Positions 35,861 to 47,374 of a stretch of 56,777 nucleotides of DNA are shown here, piece after piece. The stretch covers positions 1 through 56,777 of the forward strand of contig PWYW01000032.1 of NCBI GenBank assembly GCA_003567685.1, in the 5' to 3' direction. Made by a program: the position numbers and the translations under genes. Position 1 is the first letter of the stretch. Each line of letters opens with the position of its first letter. This stretch comes from Gammaproteobacteria bacterium (GTDB taxonomy: Bacteria > Pseudomonadota > Gammaproteobacteria > Xanthomonadales > Wenzhouxiangellaceae). The notes under the pieces are model-generated. The model was given only the letters and a program-made list of their open reading frames with translations, was not told the DNA's origin and ran no database searches.

Positions 35861-36064
35861 ATGGGCAATATCGGTTTGCCTCAATTACTAATCCTGCTGG
35901 CGATTGTGCTGCTTGTCTTTGGCACCAAGCGCGTACGCTCATTAGGCAGTGACCTGGGCGGGGCCATCCGTGAGTTCCGCAAAGGCGTTGGCGAGGATGC
36001 GGACGCCGAAAAATCCAACGGCGAGAATGCGTCGTCTGACGATAGCAAGCCTGCGAAAGATTGA
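35861..36064 (+). CDS. tatA: Twin-arginine translocase subunit TatA
   Basis: This 67-residue protein has the TatA form: a short N-terminal membrane helix (LPQLLILLAIVLLVFG, 5-20), the hinge FG followed by an amphipathic helix (TKRVRSLGSDLGGAIREFRKG), and an acidic hydrophilic tail. TatA assembles into the pore that carries folded Tat substrates. GAGG 8 nt before the ATG is the ribosome-binding site. It is the first gene of tatABC. Confidence 0.95.
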   Translation: MGNIGLPQLLILLAIVLLVFGTKRVRSLGSDLGGAIREFRKGVGEDADAEKSNGENASSDDSKPAKD

Positions 36065-36071
36065 GCCTTGA

Positions 36072-36329
36072 ATGGGCGGTATCGGGTTCAGTGAGCTTTT
36101 GCTGCTGGGGTTGATCGCCCTGCTGGTGGTCGGCCCGCGCAAACTTCCCGAAGTGGCTCGTGGCGTTGGCCAACTGTCCAGAACTGCACGCGGCGCGTGG
36201 TTGAGCCTGAAGTCTGAATTCCAGGCGGAAATCGACCGCGACCACAACCGCAAGATCATGGAAGCAGGCCAACCGCCTGCTTCGGCCGAGAAGCCTGCCG
36301 ATGAGCGACCAGAGCCCCGAGGCGACTGA
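36072..36329 (+). CDS. tatB: Twin-arginine translocase subunit TatB
   Basis: This 85-residue protein has the N-terminal helix IGFSELLLLGLIALLVVGP, with the glutamate typical of TatB, then the hinge GPRKLPEVARGVG and a charged amphipathic helix. It forms the substrate-receptor complex with TatC. It is shorter than E. coli TatB (171 residues) and lacks most of the C-terminal tail. It starts 7 bp after tatA, and its 3' end overlaps tatC by 29 bp. Confidence 0.93.
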   Translation: MGGIGFSELLLLGLIALLVVGPRKLPEVARGVGQLSRTARGAWLSLKSEFQAEIDRDHNRKIMEAGQPPASAEKPADERPEPRGD

Positions 36330-37077
36330 GCCAGACGATCAGGATATTGATCCGCCGCTAAGCCTGATCGATCATCTGATCGAACTCAGGTCCCGGTTGG
36401 TCAAGTCCCTGGTGGCGGTGCTCGCGGTGGTGCTGGTCCTGGTGCCTTTCGCCCGGCCGCTCTACACCGTGTTCGCCCAGCCGCTGGTTCGCCATCTGCC
36501 GGAAGGCTCCAGCATGGTGGCCATTGATGTGGCTTCGCCGTTTTTTGCGCCTTTCAAGCTGGTATTGCTGCTCGGCCTGTTGCTGGCCATGCCGTTTGTC
36601 ATCTATCAGTTATGGGCGTTTGTTGCACCGGGGTTATACCGCCATGAACGGCGTCTTGCAAAACCCCTGCTGGCGGCCTCCTTGCTGCTGTTTTACGCCG
36701 GTTGCGCCTTTGCCTATTTCGCCGTCTTTCCGGTGGTGTTTGCCTTTTTTACCGCGATGGCACCGGACGGCGTGGCGGTCATGACCGACATCAACCGCTA
36801 TCTCGATTTCATCCTGGCGTTGTTTCTTGCCTTCGGGCTGGCCTTCCAGGTGCCCGTGGCCATTATCGTGCTGGTGGCGCTTGGCCTGGTGAGCCCTGAG
36901 TCGCTGGCCAAAGTGCGCGGCTATGTGATCATCGGGGCCTTCGCCATTGCCATGTTGGTGACACCGCCCGATATGATCTCCCAGACCCTGTTGGCGTTGC
37001 CGGTGCTGCTGCTGTATGAGCTGGGCATCGTGATGTCGCGTTTGCTGGTCAAGCGTTCACGGGCTAGAGACGCTTGA
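36301..37077 (+). CDS. tatC: Twin-arginine translocase subunit TatC
   Basis: This 258-residue protein has six membrane helices and the TatC motifs: LIDHLIELRSRL at the cytoplasmic N-terminus, LWAFVAPGLYRHERR, and ITPPD-like TPPDMISQ in the last loop. It binds the twin-arginine signal peptide. ATG 36301 lies inside tatB in another frame; an acidic N-terminal extension (residues 2-18) precedes the conserved part. A hairpin at 37069-37088 covers the stop codon. Confidence 0.95.
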   Translation: MSDQSPEATEPDDQDIDPPLSLIDHLIELRSRLVKSLVAVLAVVLVLVPFARPLYTVFAQPLVRHLPEGSSMVAIDVASPFFAPFKLVLLLGLLLAMPFVIYQLWAFVAPGLYRHERRLAKPLLAASLLLFYAGCAFAYFAVFPVVFAFFTAMAPDGVAVMTDINRYLDFILALFLAFGLAFQVPVAIIVLVALGLVSPESLAKVRGYVIIGAFAIAMLVTPPDMISQTLLALPVLLLYELGIVMSRLLVKRSRARDA

Positions 37078-37088
37078 TCAGAAGCGTC
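37069..37088. terminator. Hairpin between convergent tatC and the BPSS1780 gene
   Basis: GACGCTT (37069-37075) and AAGCGTC (37082-37088) form a perfect 7-bp stem with a 6-nt loop over the tatC stop. No T run follows, so its strength as terminator is doubtful. Confidence 0.35.
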
Positions 37089-37091
37089 CTG

Positions 37092-37961
37092 TCAAAGACT
37101 CAGGGAATCCGGCGGGTCTTGCGATGGCGGAGTTTGATCGTCTTCCTCCGGCCCCGGCGTCCAGCCGAATATCTGGCAAAACGCCAGGTATTGCGCACCA
37201 ATGGTCAGCACCTGAATGGCCATTCCGCCGATCAGTATGGGGATCTGGGCCAGCATGGCGCCCGCTTCGCCAAGTGCCAGGCTCAACACCGCCATCAGGA
37301 CCATGGCAATGATCATGAAGGCCATCAACACCAGGATCAGGGCCACGCCAAAACCGAGCATGGCCAGCCAGTTAATGACCATCGCCTTGAGGCTGTAGCC
37401 CAGCGAGCGGGCCACGCCCCAGCGGCCAAAAGCAATCAGCGGGATGGCGAAGTAAACCGCTGCAAGCGCCAGGCCGAAAATCGCGGCGGCAAGGAGCAGC
37501 CCCGGGCCGAAGGAGGTGCCTGCCAGCGCTTCCACCAGGACCTCCGGCTCGGCGCCGGCGAGTGATTCCAGGGTCTCGGCATCCAGCTGCGCGGTCATCC
37601 AACCGACGATGACCATCGCCGCGGCCATCATCGCGGCGAGGCTGAACAAGCCAACAAGAACCAGGCGGTACCGCAACAAGGGTTCTTTCCAGGCCTCGAA
37701 CAAGGTGGTGGGCCTCGGCCGCAATCCCTGGCCAATCTGGTCGAAGGCAATCAGGATCCCAGCCGTCAGCAATGGGGTGAAAACGATCAGGAACAGCTGG
37801 CCGACCAGTGGAATCATCACGGCCACCATGGAAATCAGCAGCCAGATTGCCGCAACCCCGATGACAGCGCCGATTTGACGTGCCATCAATTCGGCTGCGG
37901 TTGGCAGCCAGCGCAGTCCGTGGCTGAAGGACAGGCGCTGAATCGGATGTGGCTGGCTCAT
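37092..37961 (-). CDS. BPSS1780 family membrane protein
   Basis: This 289-residue integral membrane protein has about six hydrophobic helices. Its N-terminus (GLRWLPTAAELMARQIGAV) and the stretch RPTTLFEAWKEPLLRY are typical of the BPSS1780 family, a conserved proteobacterial family with no known function. A short hydrophilic tail ends the protein (EEDDQTPPSQDPPD). Its ATG overlaps the stop of the LOG-family gene by 4 bp, so the two form an operon. Confidence 0.8.
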   Translation of the reverse strand: MSQPHPIQRLSFSHGLRWLPTAAELMARQIGAVIGVAAIWLLISMVAVMIPLVGQLFLIVFTPLLTAGILIAFDQIGQGLRPRPTTLFEAWKEPLLRYRLVLVGLFSLAAMMAAAMVIVGWMTAQLDAETLESLAGAEPEVLVEALAGTSFGPGLLLAAAIFGLALAAVYFAIPLIAFGRWGVARSLGYSLKAMVINWLAMLGFGVALILVLMAFMIIAMVLMAVLSLALGEAGAMLAQIPILIGGMAIQVLTIGAQYLAFCQIFGWTPGPEEDDQTPPSQDPPDSLSL

Positions 37962-38551
37962 ACCGGCTTCACCGATGCCTGGCCGAGGTGGTCCTGGCTC
38001 CAGCGCGGGGCCATGCCCAGCGCTTCGATTACCTGCTCGGGCTCATCGACGGATTGCCACATGTCAAGGTGCACCTTGTTCATGAAGCGCTCGCGAACAC
38101 TGTGGCCGAGGAAGGACAGTAGTTCGTTGTAATAGCCACGCGTGTTGACCAGCACGATAGGACCCAGGAACTGGGCCAGGCGCTTGAGCGTCATCACCTC
38201 GAACAACTCCTCGAAGGTGCCACAGCCACCCGGCAGGGCAATCACGGCATTGCTGCCATCCAGCATGCGCGCTTTGCGGGTGTGCATGGTGTCGACCACG
38301 TCCAGGGAGGTCAGGCCTTGATGTCCTTTCTCGACGTGTGTGAGAAACTCCGGAATGACGCCGTGGACATCGCCGCCTGCGGCCAGTGCACTGTCGGCCA
38401 TCGCGCCCATCAGGCCCTGGCTGCCGCCGCCGTAGGCAATGGCGATGCCGGCTTCGGCCAGGCAGCGCCCCAGCCGCTCGGCCGCGCTGATATAGTGGGG
38501 TTCAAGCGCCTGGCTGGAGGCCGCGTATACCGTGACTCGGCGAATCGTCAT
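37958..38551 (-). CDS. LOG family (TIGR00730) Rossmann-fold nucleotide hydrolase
   Basis: This 197-residue protein has the LOG signature: YGGGSQGLMGAMADSAL for nucleotide binding and PGGCGTFEELFEVMT with the catalytic Arg/Glu set (MHTRKARML upstream). Members are cytokinin-riboside 5'-monophosphate phosphoribohydrolases; in bacteria they also act on AMP-like nucleotides, and the physiological role is mostly unknown. It is the first gene of a two-gene operon. Its start is 46 bp from that of the divergent cytochrome gene. Confidence 0.9.
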   Translation of the reverse strand: MTIRRVTVYAASSQALEPHYISAAERLGRCLAEAGIAIAYGGGSQGLMGAMADSALAAGGDVHGVIPEFLTHVEKGHQGLTSLDVVDTMHTRKARMLDGSNAVIALPGGCGTFEELFEVMTLKRLAQFLGPIVLVNTRGYYNELLSFLGHSVRERFMNKVHLDMWQSVDEPEQVIEALGMAPRWSQDHLGQASVKPV

Positions 38552-38597
38552 GTCGCAATTTTCTCAAACATTTATCGTCAGCCGATATTGTAATCGC

Positions 38598-39062
38598 ATG
38601 CCCCTGAAACTGTCTCTTGCCCTCCTGACGGCGCTGGTCCTGTCGGCCTGCACCGACCCTGCGCCGACTGGCGACCTGGCCTTGGGCCAGGAGCCCTATC
38701 TCCGCTGGTGTGCTTCTTGTCACGGCAACAACGGCGAGGGTCGTCCGCCAGCCTTCCCGCCGATTGCGGGCTCGGAATGGCTGGATCTGTCCGACGACGG
38801 CCTGGCACTGATTATCCTCTACGGTCTTCGCGGCGAAATCGAAGTGGCAGGTCGCACCTATCGCGGCTTCATGCCGCCCATGCAGCATTTGCTGGATGAG
38901 GATGTTGCCGACGTGATTGCCTTCATGCTCGACACCTGGGGCAATCGACAGGCAACGATTGATGCCGAGCGCGTCAATGAGCTGCGTGGGGCGTTTGAAG
39001 GACGTCGGCCACCGCTGGACGGTTTGAACGGCGTCAAGGACGCCATTGAGGCAGTACAATGA
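38598..39062 (+). CDS. Monohaem cytochrome c family lipoprotein
   Basis: This 154-residue protein has a lipoprotein signal peptide with lipobox LVLSAC (Cys 18) and a class I cytochrome c domain with the haem-binding WCASCHGNNGEG (CxxCH) and a likely Met ligand in GFMPPM. It is probably a periplasmic electron carrier anchored in a membrane. The upstream in-frame start at 38532 would add 22 residues before the signal peptide and overlap the LOG gene, so ATG 38598 is chosen. A TATTGT -10-like box ends 7 nt before the ATG and no Shine-Dalgarno is seen. The stop overlaps the rhomboid start. Confidence 0.88.
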   Translation: MPLKLSLALLTALVLSACTDPAPTGDLALGQEPYLRWCASCHGNNGEGRPPAFPPIAGSEWLDLSDDGLALIILYGLRGEIEVAGRTYRGFMPPMQHLLDEDVADVIAFMLDTWGNRQATIDAERVNELRGAFEGRRPPLDGLNGVKDAIEAVQ

Positions 39063-39712
39063 TGATTGACCAGCCCGCTCGCGGCCCCAGTGCGGCCCTT
39101 GCACTGATCGGTATTACCGTCGCTGCCTATTTCCTCCAGATGAGTGCCTTCTTCGAGGCGCTGCGCGTCTTCGCCCTGTGGCCGCTCGCCACCCCCGACC
39201 AGATGAGGTTCGCGGATGCTGGCGTGATGCAAACCGGCTTCCAGCCCTGGCAGTTGGTGAGCTACGGATTTCTCCACGGTGGACTGGGCCATTTGTTTTT
39301 CAACATGTTCGCCCTGTTCATGTTCGGGCGGCCGATTGAGGCCGCCTGGGGGACCCAGCGCTTCCTGGTGTTCTATTTCGTTTGCATGATCGGGGCTGGC
39401 CTCGTCCAGTTGATCGTGGCTGCCGTGACCGGCGAGGTCTATCCCACGATTGGCGCCTCGGGAGCGGTTTTCGGCCTGCTTCTCGCTTTCGGCATGATGT
39501 ACCCGAATGCCCGGATCATGCTGTTGATTCCGCCGATACCGATGAGGGCGAAGTACTTTGTCGTCGGCTACGGGGCCCTCACCTTGCTGTTCGGTATGAC
39601 CGGTGTCATGCCCGGGATTGCCCATTTCGCCCATCTGGGCGGTATGCTTTTCGGTCTGGGCCTGATTCTTTACTGGGGGCGCCAGGATTTCCATCGCCGA
39701 CGGGGAGGCTGA
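39059..39712 (+). CDS. Rhomboid family intramembrane serine protease
   Basis: This 217-residue protein has six membrane helices and the rhomboid catalytic pair: the serine in GASGAVFG (about residue 140) and the histidine in HFAHLGGMLFG (about 190). The conserved loop-1 region GFLHGGLGHLFFNM is present. Such proteases cut single transmembrane segments of other membrane proteins. The ATG overlaps the cytochrome stop (ATGATGA), so both are translated from one mRNA. The next gene starts one base after its stop with GGAGG inside its 3' end, making a three-gene operon. Confidence 0.93.
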   Translation: MMIDQPARGPSAALALIGITVAAYFLQMSAFFEALRVFALWPLATPDQMRFADAGVMQTGFQPWQLVSYGFLHGGLGHLFFNMFALFMFGRPIEAAWGTQRFLVFYFVCMIGAGLVQLIVAAVTGEVYPTIGASGAVFGLLLAFGMMYPNARIMLLIPPIPMRAKYFVVGYGALTLLFGMTGVMPGIAHFAHLGGMLFGLGLILYWGRQDFHRRRGG

Positions 39713-39713
39713 A

Positions 39714-42700
39714 TTGGCAAACGGTTCAAGGGGGGCTTTTCGATGGTGTGCAGCAGGCCGGCTGTTTCTGCTGGTTGTGCTCTGCGCAAACAGTTGCGCA
39801 ATCTTCGCGCTTGATCCCGATCGGCTGACCTCTCAATACATCCACGATCGCTACGGCAGTGCCGAGGGCTTCCCAGACGGCGCGGTTTGGGACGTCATTC
39901 AGGACCGACAGGGTTATATCTGGGCGGCAACCCAGAACGGGCTGGTGCGGTTCGATGGTCGTCAGGCGCGGGTTTTTGACATGCTCAATACTCCCGCACT
40001 CCTGACCAATGACGTGCGCGCTGTCGCCGAAACACCGGATGGCAGCCTTTGGGTCGGCACTTATGGGGGCGGTGCTTTTCGCGTACGAGCTGGCGAATTC
40101 GAGCCTGTTGGAATCGAAGAGGGTTTGCCTCACCCCATTGTCTACAGCTTCCACGTTGACCACGAAGGTGGACTATGGATTGCGACGGCAGGTGGCGCAG
40201 CTTACTGGCGTGATGATGAGCCCATCCGGCAATGGCGCAGTGAGGATGGTCTCGCCCATGATCGCGTCTTCAAGATTCTTGCCGACCGTGACGGCGATAT
40301 TTGGTTTGCCACGCTGGTAAACGGTCTCAGCCGGTTGTCTGGCAATGAGTGGACCCACTGGGATCGCGACTCGGGGCTCAATTCCAATCAGGTTCACTCG
40401 CTGTTCGAGGATTCGGCGGGCGTTGTCTGGGTGGGTACCTACAACGGCGATCTTTACTGCTTCGACAATGACAGGCGGCAGCCCGTAGAAGACAGCCAGT
40501 CGCTGCCGGGCAGTGGTGTTCAGTCGATGCTGGAGGATCGGAATGGCAACTTCTGGCTTGGGCTCTATGCCGGCGGTTTGCTGCGTCGCACAGCGCAGGA
40601 TCAGCGCGATGACGCGCCGGTTGCGGCATTGGATGGCGCGCATATCTTTGCCATGACCGAAGACGTTGAGGGTGGTTTGTGGCTGGCTACGCGCAGTGGC
40701 TTGCAGCGCCTGCGAGACGGCAAGTTTCTCGCGTTCGGCGAACCGGAGGGCTTGCCGGCAGCCAGTTACGTGGTGGCCCGCGATACCGACGGCAGGCGTT
40801 TATGGGTTGGGACCGAAGGTGGTGGGTTGTTCGAGGTCGATGGGCAAGTAATCAGGCGCCTGTCTACCGAGGAGGGCCTGGCCTCGAATAACATTTCGGC
40901 GCTGGCACCAGCGGCTGACGGCGGGCTCTGGATAGGTACTTTCGGAAACGGTCTGCACTACCTCGGATCTGATGGTATTGAAACGCTGGATCAGACGGCC
41001 GGCTTGCCCAGCAACCACGTGTTGGCGCTGCTTGAGGAGCGTGATGGCGAGCGTCTCTGGATCGGCGCCGACGGTGGCCTGGCCATGCTCCACGGGTCGG
41101 AGGTTCACATCCATGGTGCTGAAGATGGCTTGCCCGACGGCCTTATCCGGCAAATCCATCAGGCTGCTGATGGTGGATTGTGGTTGGGAAGCAATGGCGG
41201 TGGCCTGGCCTACTTCGATGGCGAGAGCTTTGAGGTTATCGACCGTCGAGACGGTTTGTCCGGCAATATTATTTTTGCCATCCACGAGGACTCGAACGGC
41301 AGCCTTTGGGTCGGTGCCCGAGACGGAGGCTTGAGCCGGATTCGCGACGGGCAGATTTCACGCATTGGTCTGGCAGAGGGTTTGCCGCTCACGGCAGTTT
41401 ATGCCATCAAGGAGGATGACCTCGGTTACTTCTGGTTGAGCGGAGGTAACGGGTTGGTCCGAGTTCGGCGTCAACGGCTCGATGACCTGGCTGATGCGGC
41501 TGCCGATGAATCGACAACGCCGCTTCAGCCCTGGCAGGACCTGATGCTGTTCGACTCAGCCGATGGCCTTCGCTCGACGCAGTTCATCGGTGGTTTTCAG
41601 CCAGTATCCTGGCAGGATGAGGATGGGCAATTGTGGTTTACCTCTGCAAGCGGCTTGGCCAGCGTCCGACCTGATTCGCTGGCGATCAATGAGCGACCGC
41701 CCCCCGTTCATGTCGAAGCGGTGAGGGTGGACGGGCTGTCACTGCGTCCGGGTAATGACGGTTATCGCCTCGAGCCGGGTAGTGACTTGCTCGAAATTGA
41801 CTACACCGCCCTGGCGTTGAATGCGCCAGAGCGCGTTCAATTTCGCTATCGACTGGAAGGCTACGACCGCGATTGGCAACAGGCCGGACAACGACGAACT
41901 GCGTTTTACACTCGACTGCCACCGGGTCAGTACACCTTTCGGGTCATCGCGTCCAATGAAGATGGCGTATGGAACGAGACTGGCGCATCGGCTTCCCTGG
42001 TACAGGTTCCCCGGCTGGAGCAAACGTTGGGGTTCCGACTGGCGCTGGGGCTATTGGCTGTACTCCTTGTCGCCCTGGTTTTTCTTGGCGTGATCCGTCA
42101 TCTGCGCCAGCGCGAGCGGCGCCTGGAAATGTTGGTTCGACAACGTACCGACGCCCTGGAGCAAGCCCTGGAAAAGGTCGAGCGATCCTCGAAGATCGAC
42201 GGCTTGACTGGCGTGGCCAACCGTGGCTATTTCGAGCAGCGTCTTGCCCGCGCGTGGGCGCAGGCCGCGCGTGATCGCTCCTCGCTCGCGCTGATTATGA
42301 TCGATATAGACCACTTCAAGGCCTTGAATGACCAGGCCGGTCACCAGGCGGGTGACGAGGCGCTTTGCCGAGTGGCAGATGCCTTGAAAGCCGGGATCAA
42401 ACGGACAGCCGATCTCGTGGCTCGCTACGGCGGGGAAGAATTCGTGGTCTTGCTGCCTGGTGCGGACAGCGAATCCTGTACCGCCCTGGCAGAACAAATG
42501 CGCCAGGCAATCAGCCAGATCGCGTTAAGCCACCCTGCGCTGGCGCCGAAACAGTCACTGACGATCAGTGCAGGTTGCGTTGCCCTTGTTCCGGACTCGT
42601 CGCAGGTGGCCAGCGATTTGATCGAGAAGGCAGACCAGGCGTTGTACGCCGCCAAGCGCGCAGGACGCGACCGCGTGGCCCGATACGCCGCCCCATCCAA

Positions 42701-42734
42701 AATTCTTTTGTGCGAACAATATCCTGCGCAATGA
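39714..42734 (+). CDS. Beta-propeller (Reg_prop/Y_Y_Y) sensor diguanylate cyclase
   Basis: This 1006-residue protein has a signal-anchor segment (about 16-33), about 14 Reg_prop propeller repeats of the type DGSLWVGTYGGG (about 45-590), a Y_Y_Y domain (about 690-755), one membrane helix (about 772-796), a coiled coil (about 798-830) and a GGDEF domain with GGEEF (906-910). The cyclase site is intact. It should make c-di-GMP in response to a periplasmic signal. The TTG start is supported by GGAGG 5 nt upstream. The last 18 residues (from A989) and the stop are encoded by a decayed MITE-B half copy. Confidence 0.9.
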   Translation: MANGSRGAFRWCAAGRLFLLVVLCANSCAIFALDPDRLTSQYIHDRYGSAEGFPDGAVWDVIQDRQGYIWAATQNGLVRFDGRQARVFDMLNTPALLTNDVRAVAETPDGSLWVGTYGGGAFRVRAGEFEPVGIEEGLPHPIVYSFHVDHEGGLWIATAGGAAYWRDDEPIRQWRSEDGLAHDRVFKILADRDGDIWFATLVNGLSRLSGNEWTHWDRDSGLNSNQVHSLFEDSAGVVWVGTYNGDLYCFDNDRRQPVEDSQSLPGSGVQSMLEDRNGNFWLGLYAGGLLRRTAQDQRDDAPVAALDGAHIFAMTEDVEGGLWLATRSGLQRLRDGKFLAFGEPEGLPAASYVVARDTDGRRLWVGTEGGGLFEVDGQVIRRLSTEEGLASNNISALAPAADGGLWIGTFGNGLHYLGSDGIETLDQTAGLPSNHVLALLEERDGERLWIGADGGLAMLHGSEVHIHGAEDGLPDGLIRQIHQAADGGLWLGSNGGGLAYFDGESFEVIDRRDGLSGNIIFAIHEDSNGSLWVGARDGGLSRIRDGQISRIGLAEGLPLTAVYAIKEDDLGYFWLSGGNGLVRVRRQRLDDLADAAADESTTPLQPWQDLMLFDSADGLRSTQFIGGFQPVSWQDEDGQLWFTSASGLASVRPDSLAINERPPPVHVEAVRVDGLSLRPGNDGYRLEPGSDLLEIDYTALALNAPERVQFRYRLEGYDRDWQQAGQRRTAFYTRLPPGQYTFRVIASNEDGVWNETGASASLVQVPRLEQTLGFRLALGLLAVLLVALVFLGVIRHLRQRERRLEMLVRQRTDALEQALEKVERSSKIDGLTGVANRGYFEQRLARAWAQAARDRSSLALIMIDIDHFKALNDQAGHQAGDEALCRVADALKAGIKRTADLVARYGGEEFVVLLPGADSESCTALAEQMRQAISQIALSHPALAPKQSLTISAGCVALVPDSSQVASDLIEKADQALYAAKRAGRDRVARYAAPSKILLCEQYPAQ

Positions 42735-42760
42735 TCGCGCGAGTTCGTTGATGATTCGGG
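42678..42760. mobile_element. Diverged half copy of MITE B
   Basis: These 83 bases align without gaps to the right arm of MITE B (33474-33556), with 64 of 83 positions identical by my hand count. Best-conserved blocks are TGTGCGAACAA and ATCCTGCGC. The terminal GGG is kept but the flanking CTAG is not (CGGA). No left arm is recognised, so it is a truncated or decayed copy. It forms the end of the diguanylate cyclase gene. Confidence 0.7.
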
Positions 42761-42775
42761 CGGAAGCCGCTGGGC

Positions 42776-42781
42776 TATACT
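42776..42781 (+). promoter_or_regulatory. Candidate -10 of the PagL-like gene
   Basis: TATACT lies 29 bp before ATG 42811, just after the MITE-B remnant. No good -35 is present, and any -35 would lie inside the remnant. Confidence 0.3.
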
Positions 42782-42810
42782 GCCGGCTGGTTTTCCTCAG
42801 GCAACTCGCG

Positions 42811-43434
42811 ATGACAGGCTCTGCAAGCTGGTTCCTTCGATTCATACCTGCTGGCCTGCTGATCGGCTTGATGGCCGCATTTGTGCCGGCAGGACCAGCG
42901 CAGGCCGAGTCTCAAGCCGGCGATTGGTTTGTTTCAGTGTATGCCGGTCGAGCGGCCGAGGAGCGGATGCTCGATATCCTGACGCGTTACAACACCGGCT
43001 TTATCGACAGCTACTTGGTGGCGGTCGCGCCGGGCAAGGTGTTGGGGCGCAGCGAGCGCCTGCGTCATGACCTGGAGGCCCAGGTGGTCTATCACTGGGG
43101 CGAGCAGCATCACTGGGAGTTCAATCTGGCCTATTTGTTGCGCTGGACCCGGTTTCCCTGGGACCATCGGGTCAATACCACGGCTGGCATTGGTGCCGGT
43201 GTGTCCTGGGCCACTGAGGTTCCGTTCATCGAGCCGCGCGCCAAAGAACTCGGCGAGGAGGAAAGTCGTCAGTTCCTGGGGTATGTGGCGGTCGAGCTGG
43301 AATTTGCCCCGCCCGGCGAGTCGCCGTGGTCAGGTTTTGTGCGGCTGCACCATCGCTCGGACGCCTTCGGCCTGTTTCACGACAAGCGTGGGGGATCGAA
43401 CTTCATCACCCTGGGCACCCGACGCTACTTTTGA
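42811..43434 (+). CDS. Outer-membrane beta-barrel, PagL-like (lipid A deacylase family candidate)
   Basis: This 207-residue protein has a signal peptide (about 1-32, AQA-E) and alternating hydrophobic strands that end in an aromatic C-terminus (GTRRYF), as outer-membrane barrels do. The segment RLHHRSDAFGLF with the later SNFITLG resembles the active-site region of PagL-type lipid A 3-O-deacylases (His-x-Ser). The match is partial, so the enzymatic role is uncertain. ATG 42811 is chosen; the upstream in-frame ATGs (42748, 42751) lie in the MITE remnant and would bury the signal peptide. Confidence 0.6.
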   Translation: MTGSASWFLRFIPAGLLIGLMAAFVPAGPAQAESQAGDWFVSVYAGRAAEERMLDILTRYNTGFIDSYLVAVAPGKVLGRSERLRHDLEAQVVYHWGEQHHWEFNLAYLLRWTRFPWDHRVNTTAGIGAGVSWATEVPFIEPRAKELGEEESRQFLGYVAVELEFAPPGESPWSGFVRLHHRSDAFGLFHDKRGGSNFITLGTRRYF

Positions 43435-43452
43435 CAGGCCCTAAGCCAGTAT

Positions 43453-46802
<3,350 letters not shown>

Positions 46803-46865
46803 GTCTGTCTTCGTGAGCCCCCTGGGCGGCCCTGTGCCCTCATCGGCCGGTGGCCAATGAACGTG

Positions 46866-47342
46866 TCAGTGTCGGTGTTCGCCGTCTTCGTCGAACATCA
46901 TGTCTTCCATCCAGGCGTAGTTGGCCTCCTGGCCGGGCTGGTTGAACAGCACCATCAGCACGACCCATTTGACGTCATCGAGCTCGATTTCCTCTGCATC
47001 CAGCGCGAAAAGCCGGTCAAGAACCTGCTCACGTCGCGCTTGATCGAGCACGCCTGCATTTTCAAGGTACAGGATGAAGCCCCTCGCGTCGACATCCAGT
47101 CGGCGGCATTCTTCGTCGTTGAAAATCCGGATCGGATTGCTGCCGTGTCCGATCAACTCAGGAAGGTTACGCTGTGCCGCCAGCTCGTCGAGCCAGTTAA
47201 AGGCGCGCTCAATTTCGTTGGACGTGAACCCCGCTTCCTCAAGGCTGTCGCTCAAGATTTCGCGATCAGGCGTCGAGTCGGGCTCCTCATAGATGTAGTT
47301 CTCAAACAGATACATCAACAGATCGAGTACGTTTTCCTTCAT
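46866..47342 (-). CDS. smg: Smg family protein (DUF494)
   Basis: This 158-residue protein matches the Smg family from MKENVLDLLMYLFENY at the start to DDVKWVVLMVLFNQPG near the end. Its function is unknown, but it is conserved between dprA/smf and topA in gammaproteobacteria, as here. AGGAG lies about 6 nt before the ATG. It is probably co-transcribed with dprA, 32 bp upstream. Confidence 0.93.
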   Translation of the reverse strand: MKENVLDLLMYLFENYIYEEPDSTPDREILSDSLEEAGFTSNEIERAFNWLDELAAQRNLPELIGHGSNPIRIFNDEECRRLDVDARGFILYLENAGVLDQARREQVLDRLFALDAEEIELDDVKWVVLMVLFNQPGQEANYAWMEDMMFDEDGEHRH

Positions 47343-47374
47343 TCACTCCTGTCCTTCAGGGCTTGCATGGTGCT

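Noticed and set aside
37081-37092. BPSS1780 gene possibly part of tatABC
   Set aside because: It is on the opposite strand and overlaps the LOG-family gene, so it belongs to that operon.
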